64,000 bases of DNA from Euborellia annulipes (Eukaryota > Arthropoda > Insecta > Dermaptera > Anisolabididae), in NCBI GenBank assembly GCA_023213315.1, contig JAKCPI010006242.1, forward strand, positions 272,516-336,515, written 5' to 3'. A program made the position numbers and the translations under genes. The notes under the pieces were generated by a model that was not told the origin of the DNA, ran no database searches, and saw only the letters and a list, made by a program, of their open reading frames with translations. Shown here piece by piece: positions 57,101 through 64,000 of the stretch (position 1 is its first letter; each line of letters opens with the position of its first letter).

Positions 57101-59690
57101 TACTTTATTTATTTATTTATTTATTTATTTATTTCTTATAAACGGGCAGCGCCCAATTACAAATGCCCAATAACAATACACATACAAACACACCAATACA
57201 AACTCACAACCCATAGAGAATACAAAAGTTACAATTTTTAAATTTTATCAAATCCAGAACAACTTATAAAACACATCAGTCACTCAGACAAAATGTGACA
57301 ATACTAGCCCTCTCCTTATCTCTCTGGGCTCAGCAGCAAGAATATCCAGGGACAATCGAGCGCAGACCTCGTTAGCCACTCCCATCATTCTAGTGAGACC
57401 GCCATTCTTTGAGTAATTTGTTCTTTTTGTTTTAATATAAAAAACATGGTGATCCCTAGAAGAATAATGTGGTACCCGAATATCCAATCTTGCGAGTAGC
57501 TCAGGACAATTTATGTAGCCACCAATTAGGCGAGAGATGAACATGACATCGCCCCTCAGCCTTCTAGCTTCCAAGCTTTCAAGTGAGTCTTTAAGATGGA
57601 AAACGCTCATACTGTCCCGGCCCTCTAACCTATAAGTTACATGTTTCACAAACTTATTCTGCACCCTCTCAACCGCCAACTTGTGCACCGCATAGTAAGG
57701 AGACCAAACTGCACCGCAATACTCCAAGATTGGCCTAATCAAAGAGGTGTACAGCAATTTATAGGTGTTAATCCGAGTGAAAGGTCTGGCACTCCTCAGG
57801 ACAAAACCCAGTCTCCGGAAAGCTCTGGAGACCATAAAGTCTATATGGGAGCCGAAGGACAATCCAGCATCAAACAAAACCCCAAGGTCTTTCATCAATC
57901 CCACTCTTTCCAAGACGGTAGCGGAAATTTTATACGCATACTCAATTGTACCCAGTTTGCGAGAGAAGGAGACAACTTTACATTTTTCAATATTCAAATT
58001 CATACAGTTGTTATCGCACCAAGAGACCAGAGAATCCAAGCCACACTGCAAAGTCTGGCAATCATCAACACTTCTCACCACTCTATAAATTTTCAGATCG
58101 TCCGCATACAGAAGGAATCTAGTACCAGAAATCGATCTCAACACATCCGTTACATCGTTTATAAATACAAGGAACAACAGTGGACCTATATGAGAACCCT
58201 GCGGAACACCGGAGTGCACGTCTATAACCTCGGAAGTCGGGGATTTCAGTTTAACTATCAACTTTCTTCCAATGATATAGGACTTTAGCCAATTCAATAA
58301 AGCACCATGCACTCCTAAATTTTCTAATTTCCTCAATAAAATGTCATGATTCACTTTGTCAAAGGCCTTTGAAAAATCTGTGTAGATCACATCAATTTGG
58401 TGCATATCCCCAAAAGCCTCGACAATATCATGACATAGCACAAGCAAGTTGGTCTCGGTCGTTCTACCCCTAATAAAACCATGCTGTTCAGGCGCAATGG
58501 TGCTCATTAACTGAAAGTAGACTGTATCGTAGACCAATCCCTCCATTATTTTTGCCACGGTTGACTGCAATGTAATGGGCCTATAATTTTCTATATTTTG
58601 TCTCCCTCCACTCTTATAAATAGGTCTAACATAGCTGTATTTCAAGCGTTCGGGAAAAAAGCCCAATCTAAATGATTTGTTAAAAAGTATATAGAGCGGG
58701 TATGACAAAGACACTGCACAATTTTTTAGGAATAGTGGGGGTATCTCATCGGGACCGCAGCCCTTTCCGACATCCAAATGGAAAAGTTTTTTCATAATGG
58801 TGTCCACACTTACATAAATATGACTGACATTAATTACATTTGTACAATAATTATTATTAGGGACATCATAGTCCACGAGATTAGGGCTCTCATTGTAAAT
58901 GTCAGAGAAAAATCTAGCAAACAATCCTGCCACACTCGATTCAGTATCTGCCAACTCACCATTCAAAGACATTACACCAGGGCTCACATCAGTCCTATTT
59001 AAATTGTTGATATGATTCCAAAAGTTCTTTATTTTCAAAGGAATACTGCTTTCAACTTGACGGATATATTCCTGGTAGCATTTATTAGATAGCAATTTAC
59101 ACCTCTTTCTACATTCGGAGAAATTTATATAATCACTACGAGAACCTGTGGTTTTGTAAACTTTGTGAAGCCTTTTTTTATTAAAGATCAAGGCCTTCAG
59201 TTCACCCGAGAACCAAACAGGGTAGCAAGAACTCTTGTGCCTCATTAGGGGAGTATATAGTCCAATCACATAATACAAAGTCTGATAGAAATAATCGAAT
59301 GCCTCATCAACCGTACCTATCTCATCCAACATAGCCCAATTATACTCCTCAAAAAACACGTTCACAGATTTAAAGTCACACTTTTTGAAGTCAACCTGGA
59401 TCTCTCTGCATTTATATCTTTTGGAGACTGCGATTAGCACACCACCGCCTCTGATTTTTGAACTCGTTGAGCTATCTCGATCTTTTCTAAATACATTGAA
59501 GTTTTTAAGCATTAACTCGGAGCTATGAATGTCCTCGGACAGCCAGGTCTCGGTGAGCACCACAACATCATGATTAACACAGGATACGCTTGATGAAGCC
59601 CTAAACCCATCCAACTTTGTCCTCAGTCCTCTAACATTCTGATAGTAGAAAGTATTCGATATCTTTTGTTTTATTTGAAGCTATGAATGA
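57101..59690 (-). mobile_element. Jockey/CR1-like LINE, 5'-truncated
   Basis: The element is read on the minus strand. It keeps a long ORF, a short 3' UTR and an (AAAT)n 3' tail (57109-57133 on plus as TTTA repeats). The 5' end is cut within the endonuclease domain near 59680. Confidence 0.85.
57284..59680 (-). CDS. LINE ORF2: partial AP endonuclease plus reverse transcriptase
   Basis: About 798 uninterrupted codons with no ATG at the 5' edge; the frame opens after TAG at 59681-59683. It starts with NTFYYQNVRGLRTK and HDVVVLTETWLSEDI, the opening of an AP-type endonuclease, and reaches GGGVLIAVSKRYKCRE. The next part (FYQTLYYVIGLYTPLMRHK) already belongs after that domain, so about a hundred or more residues of the nuclease seem missing. 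The RT is complete by eye: ENYRPITLQSTVAKIMEGLV, HGFIRGRTTETNLL, YTDFSKAFDKVNHDIL, GVPQGSHIGPLLFLVFINDV and catalytic LLYADDLKIY. The tail IRPILEYCGAVWSPYYAVHK is typical of arthropod Jockey-like elements. An intact RT frame suggests recent insertion, but the nuclease gap makes this copy non-autonomous. Confidence 0.88.
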   Translation of the reverse strand, partial: LQIKQKISNTFYYQNVRGLRTKLDGFRASSSVSCVNHDVVVLTETWLSEDIHSSELMLKNFNVFRKDRDSSTSSKIRGGGVLIAVSKRYKCREIQVDFKKCDFKSVNVFFEEYNWAMLDEIGTVDEAFDYFYQTLYYVIGLYTPLMRHKSSCYPVWFSGELKALIFNKKRLHKVYKTTGSRSDYINFSECRKRCKLLSNKCYQEYIRQVESSIPLKIKNFWNHINNLNRTDVSPGVMSLNGELADTESSVAGLFARFFSDIYNESPNLVDYDVPNNNYCTNVINVSHIYVSVDTIMKKLFHLDVGKGCGPDEIPPLFLKNCAVSLSYPLYILFNKSFRLGFFPERLKYSYVRPIYKSGGRQNIENYRPITLQSTVAKIMEGLVYDTVYFQLMSTIAPEQHGFIRGRTTETNLLVLCHDIVEAFGDMHQIDVIYTDFSKAFDKVNHDILLRKLENLGVHGALLNWLKSYIIGRKLIVKLKSPTSEVIDVHSGVPQGSHIGPLLFLVFINDVTDVLRSISGTRFLLYADDLKIYRVVRSVDDCQTLQCGLDSLVSWCDNNCMNLNIEKCKVVSFSRKLGTIEYAYKISATVLERVGLMKDLGVLFDAGLSFGSHIDFMVSRAFRRLGFVLRSARPFTRINTYKLLYTSLIRPILEYCGAVWSPYYAVHKLAVERVQNKFVKHVTYRLEGRDSMSVFHLKDSLESLEARRLRGDVMFISRLIGGYINCPELLARLDIRVPHYSSRDHHVFYIKTKRTNYSKNGGLTRMMGVANEVCARLSLDILAAEPREIRRGLVLSHFV

Positions 59691-59821
59691 TATCTTTAAA
59701 ACAGAACAAAGTAAATTATTAATATTTTTTATTAATGTTAAATTTTAAGTTCACAAGGGACACCATCCTTTGAAATGATTATGACATAAGACACACTGTA
59801 AAAAAAATATGAATTTTCATT

Positions 59822-60476
59822 CGTTTTTACTTTCTCTTACCTATGTATATATGTAATATATATATAGAGAGAAAGTATTGGATTCATGTCAAAAATTCGA
59901 TGTCGAGATTTTGATGGATCTTCACGTTTTGAGGTCCCCTGAATCCAAAAAAGTGGTTTTCGCGACATGGTCTGTCTGTGTGTGGGTGGGTGGTGTGTGT
60001 GTGTGTTCAATTTTAAGCATGAAGGAATTGAGCTATGAGGTTGAAATTTTATATTTAAGTTAAACACCCCCCGGGACCGGAAAAATAAGCTTTTAATCCA
60101 AAATCGGCCAAAGAGTACTAGTACTTTACTGATGTAAGTTTTTTTCGATTTTCTCAAAATTTGCCCCAACGATTTTTTTTAAAATTCAAAAATCAATTAT
60201 TTTTTAGATGCTCTTTAAAATGTATATTCTCATTTTGCGATTGAAATCTTCTGAAGACCACTTTACTCTTGTATTTCATAGGGAAGGATAGGAGAAATGG
60301 TTGCCATGGTAACAAAATATAAATTTTACATCTTGAATTCAATTGTACCCTACTGTCGGAAACTAAATACATGTCGACACGAAAAATCTGGTGTGACAAG
60401 CACAGTGCACAACTTTCGATTACCGAAGGTAAGAGAAAGTTGTGTGCTGTGCGCCAGTCACACCAGATTTTTCATA
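59822..60476 (+). repeat. Repeat family R, near-complete copy
   Basis: Very similar to the copy at 50800, with the same 5' block (TTTACTTTCTCTTACCTATG), TG-rich tract and terminal hairpin ending GTCACACCAGATTTTTC. Small internal deletions distinguish the two copies. Confidence 0.8.
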
Positions 60477-60479
60477 TAC

Positions 60480-63110
60480 TGTCGTGCTTGAATTTTAATA
60501 GACTTGAGATTTAGTTTTTTAGTAGTAGTTGTTTTTTTCCACATGTCTTTCAGAAACCTTCCTTATTTAGTTAAATTACGAAGCTATTATAATGGGAAAG
60601 ACGCAATTTTAATAAGTGTATTTATTTATTAAAGCTTTGTAACTGAACGCATATTAATCGACGAATTAGTAATCATTTAAACTAAATTCCTTTATATACA
60701 ATTTTAATTAGAGAAAATATTATTATACACATAGGATTTGAATTCAAATTACATAATTTTTTGATGAATAACCAATTTAACAAAGAATATTTGCAAATGG
60801 TTATCGTAAATTAGAAATCATACAATTAATCAATTTAGTTTAAATTAATCACGTTACGATGATCATTAATCTTTATTCATTTAGGAAGGATCAATTACTA
60901 GTATCATTTGCGCATATTAAATAAAAGACATTATTATTATTAGGAAACTTTGGAGACCACAGATATTTGATTCCCTTTGCCTAGCCGAGCGGGCTCAAAG
61001 ACTTTGCCGCCTTGCTGAATATCCTCTCTCTATGTTACTTATATTAATTAAAATCAATGTGAAATTTCTCAAAACACAAACTTAGATTGTAATTAGGCTA
61101 TTATTATTAATTTATAGATAATTCTCAACAACGTGTTAAAGATGATTCCGCGATTTCAAAGAACAATATATCATCTAACTCACTTTAACTTGAATCCCTG
61201 AGGGTTATTATTTACTGATTTTGAAATATTTGGATGCAAAGAGCCAAGAGAATCAGTTAGAAGCGAGCTTTTACTTCCCTCCTCCATTCACATGTGTTGT
61301 TTCGAATGGACTAAAAGCGAATTGGGAGGGAGGGAAGGATGAGCGTTGTCATGTGTGGTGTTGACTAACTCCCCACCTCTAGTCATCAATTCTACTCTCC
61401 GCTGTAAAAAGTATTGATTTGCTTAAATAAAAATTTCGAAGCCTTTTTTACATTTTTTTTTTTTTTTTAATTTTAATAAATTTAGCATATATTAACCTAA
61501 TTTTGATTTACCAATTTTTCAATATATTTTATTTATGTTGATAAAAGTTAGATTTTTCACCTGACCTTTTTTTTTTGTCTCTAAAATCTAACCCCAACTT
61601 TTAAATTTTTTGAACGTACACAGATGAATTTTATATTTCTTTTTATGGCCGGTTGCTTCAGTTCTAATTAACTAGCTATTCCTCGGGTAAGTTAGTTGAC
61701 TATGACTGTTAGCTAATCATAGTATTAAAAAAGATCTCAGATAGAAAAGATCCAAAGTTCGGTATAAAAGGGGTGAAATTAGGAACACAAGTTTTATTTT
61801 TTTTTTTTTTTTTTAGAAATTTTTAAATTTTTGTTACAGAATTAAATAATAGTTTTAATTTTTATTTATTTTCATTAATTTTAATTTTAATTTTTAATAA
61901 TTTTTATAAATTATGTCTTTTTTAAGTTGCTAACTTCACAACACTATCTATATAACTCAGATAGCTCGTGTTTTTTTAACTCGAAGATTAAGTCTGTTCT
62001 TATTTACTATATCTATGATTTGCTATCGATCGGATAAGTTTGCTAGTTGACTGTTTATAGATCAACATTTTTGAATGATCCATTTTTTTGTTTTTATAAA
62101 ACAGATGTTTTAATAAGACAAAAACCATTTGAGAAAATCATGATGTAATGTTGATGTTCACAGATTTCAAATAATAGCTACAATAACTTTTAATATAAAT
62201 ACAAATAAACTGAGTCTATATAGCAACATAAATTACTAGAGCAAGATATAAGATAACATATTCTCAAACAAAATTGTTATTGTTTACATATTAAATGCTT
62301 CTCCATTGTGTAATTTCATCTGCCTTAATACTAGGTCTTCTCTAGTATATTGCTGTTGGTGATAAATATTTATTTTAGTTTCAATAGATTAGATGAAGTT
62401 ACTCGAAAGAAAAGTTTTTTTTTTTTATTTAAAAAATAAGTTTGGGGATAAAAAAAAATGTTTGAAGCAAAAAACAAAAAAAAATTCTCATCAATTTAAA
62501 TTTTAAATTAAGAAATTAAAAGTCTACTAAAGAAAATTCTTTTCTAATCGCAACAATTTCTTATCTGAAAGTAATTGAAAGGAAAGTAGAAGTTTTTTTT
62601 TTCTTCTCTCTATTGTCTTGAAACTTTGTCAACATGTTCCCTTCTTTTTTAGTTGTTTATTTGTCTTGGTTAATAGTGTAAAAAAGTCTCTTGTGACAGA
62701 CCATGATGCACACGAATCAATAAACCCTGATAAAAGATAAAGGAGACAATCTGACAACCGTTTTTGGGGTTAAATTGATTAAAGATTGGTTGTCGTTGAA
62801 ACAATTTGATAATAACGATTTTTTTTTATAAAAATTCTTTTTTTTTATTCCTTTAAATGGGAATATGAAAAAATTTAATGTCATTAAATATTTTATTATC
62901 AGTATGTGTATTCATTACTGCTTGGTTTCTAATGAATTCATCATCAAACATTTGACAACATTAATCAATGACAACATCAATATGATCAACATTTCTAACT
63001 ATTACAAAACAATATTAATACAGGTACCAGTATATATTTGACTTTCCAGTTGAAGATGTAAAAAAAATTTTAATACTGATAAAATCAATTGTTTTTACTT
63101 TCTCTTACCC
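60480..63110. other. Long region with no recognised gene
   Basis: No repeat of this window recurs here and no exon could be supported. 61190-61400 is less AT-rich and non-repetitive (CTCCTCCATTCACATGTG, GAGGGAGGGAAGGATGAGCG), so it may hold regulatory or untranslated sequence of a neighbouring gene. Confidence 0.35.
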
Positions 63111-63115
63111 TATAT

Positions 63116-63368
63116 GGACCCTGTTATGCATTAGCGTGTCAAGCGCCAGCTACCGAGGTTTGAGAAAATCAACATTAAAGTTTTTTGTTTTATTTGGATT
63201 ATATATAATTTTTTTTGTCAATTGTGCAAGTAACATTAAATATAAATTTTTTTAGGACATATTTCATAAAAAAATACTATTAATTATAGCATTTGATACA
63301 ATATTCCGTGCTTAGTTCAATTTTGAATTTTTTTTTGGTCTTTGACACACCATTGCATAACAGGGTCC
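63116..63368. mobile_element. GGACCCTG-ended MITE (copy 3)
   Basis: Flanked by ATAT on both sides. It interrupts a short family R-like fragment (TTTACTTTCTCTTACCCTAT ... GAAATATATATAGAGAGAAAG). Similar unfilled sites near 8590 and 51490 (CCCTATATATGAAAT, CCCTATATGAAAT) support the boundaries. Confidence 0.88.
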
Positions 63369-63397
63369 ATATATGAAATATATATAGAGAGAAAGTA

Positions 63398-64000
63398 TTG
63401 TTTTTTTTAACACTCACACTTTTTCCCACATATACACAGTCTTTTCGGCAACTCAGGCCATATAATAAGACTAAACGATATTCATATTTATAAATAAGAA
63501 ATTATATATAATATTTAAGATATTATATATAACGCGTAGATAAGCCGCGAAACGGAAATTTATATAATTAGATATTATTTCATGTACCCGAAAAAAGATA
63601 TAAGGGTGTGCCGCCGGGAGTCGAACCAAGGATCCACCGATTTGCGCTCAATGTGCCCTTACCACTAAACCACAGCACGCCATTCGGGTATATGAATTCA
63701 GATGGAAAGCAAACTTAGTCATCGGGTAAATCGGGCTTTCCAACTGAGTTCATATACCCGAATGGCGTGCTGTGGTTTAGTGGTAAGGGCACATTGAGCG
63801 CAAATCAGTGGATCCATGGTCTGACTCCCGGCGGACCCCTTACATCTTTTTTTCGGGTACATGAAGTAATATCTAATTATATAGATATTCATATTTTGTT
63901 AATATAGATATTTAGGGTTTTTATTTAGGGCAAATGGCTTAAATAAAATCATCGGACTGCCTGGGATTCGAACCCGCGTCCTTGATATTGAAGGCTAGCA
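63398..64000 (-). mobile_element. tRNA-derived SINE, interrupted and cut by window end
   Basis: Left part 63398-63489 matches the tail and body of the SINE at 37908; right part 63884-64000 continues to the tRNA-like head (minus strand, B-box GGGTTCGAATCCC). A foldback element with 13-bp duplication separates the two. Confidence 0.75.
63490..63883. mobile_element. tRNA-headed foldback element with 13-bp target duplication
   Basis: Arms of about 130 bp (about 63561-63694 and 63749-63883) are reverse complements, each with a tRNA-like sequence: GGCGTGCTGTGGTTTAGTGG, AAGGGCAC, and a B-box (GGTTCGACTCCCGG left, GGTCTGACTCCCGG right). The two units diverge from the centre. GATATTCATATTT lies on both sides (63477-63489, 63884-63896). 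The left side has about 70 extra AT-rich bases that the right lacks. Confidence 0.75.

Noticed and set aside
57641..58288. 215-codon plus-strand open frame
   Set aside because: It is antisense to the LINE reverse transcriptase ORF and has no motif of its own.

Overview
This is a eukaryotic, very AT-rich nuclear window with sparse, intron-broken genes and dense interspersed repeats. GT-AG introns, Jockey/CR1-like non-LTR elements, tRNA- and 5S-derived SINEs and hAT, TTAA-flanked and foldback MITEs all point to an invertebrate animal. The texture fits an arthropod, perhaps a parasitic copepod such as a sea louse; that placement is inference, not a database match.

Three host genes are supported. 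(1) At 1-1974 (+) are the last three coding exons of an unrecognised gene, with a poly(A) signal just downstream. (2) At 17476-32806 (+) is a complete 15-exon SENP1/Ulp1-type SUMO protease. I assembled it by reading splice sites and phase: every junction keeps frame, the product is about 588 residues, and the His/Asp/Gln/Cys catalytic set is present with SENP1-like spacing. (3) At 40116-45076 (-) are the last three exons of a secreted or membrane C-type lectin-like gene: the end of the CTLD, a Cys-containing linker and a long Ser/Thr-rich mucin-like tail. Its 5' exons were not found.

The rest is mostly mobile DNA. Several hAT-type MITEs show 8-bp target duplications (1025, 8933, 11494, 13778, 27335, 30491, 53741). 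Three ~250-bp MITEs with GGACCCTG ends are flanked by ATAT or AATT (16247, 31303, 63116). TTAA-flanked MITEs carry GGTGCGCG ends (22250, 31706, half copy 30097). A ~650-bp repeat family here called R ends in a large hairpin. There are tRNA SINEs, two 5S-like SINEs, a Helitron-like element holding a 125-bp tandem array (46782-48199), and a LINE with a long RT ORF (57284-59680, -).

Two structures deserve most attention. First, many inverted-repeat elements carry a hammerhead-like motif, CTGANGA-N-stem-GAAA, whose stem differs between families but stays paired. Second, some foldback elements carry divergent tRNA-like pol III units at both ends (two ~1.37-kb copies at 7139 and 14845, and one ~0.4-kb element at 63490 with a 13-bp target duplication).
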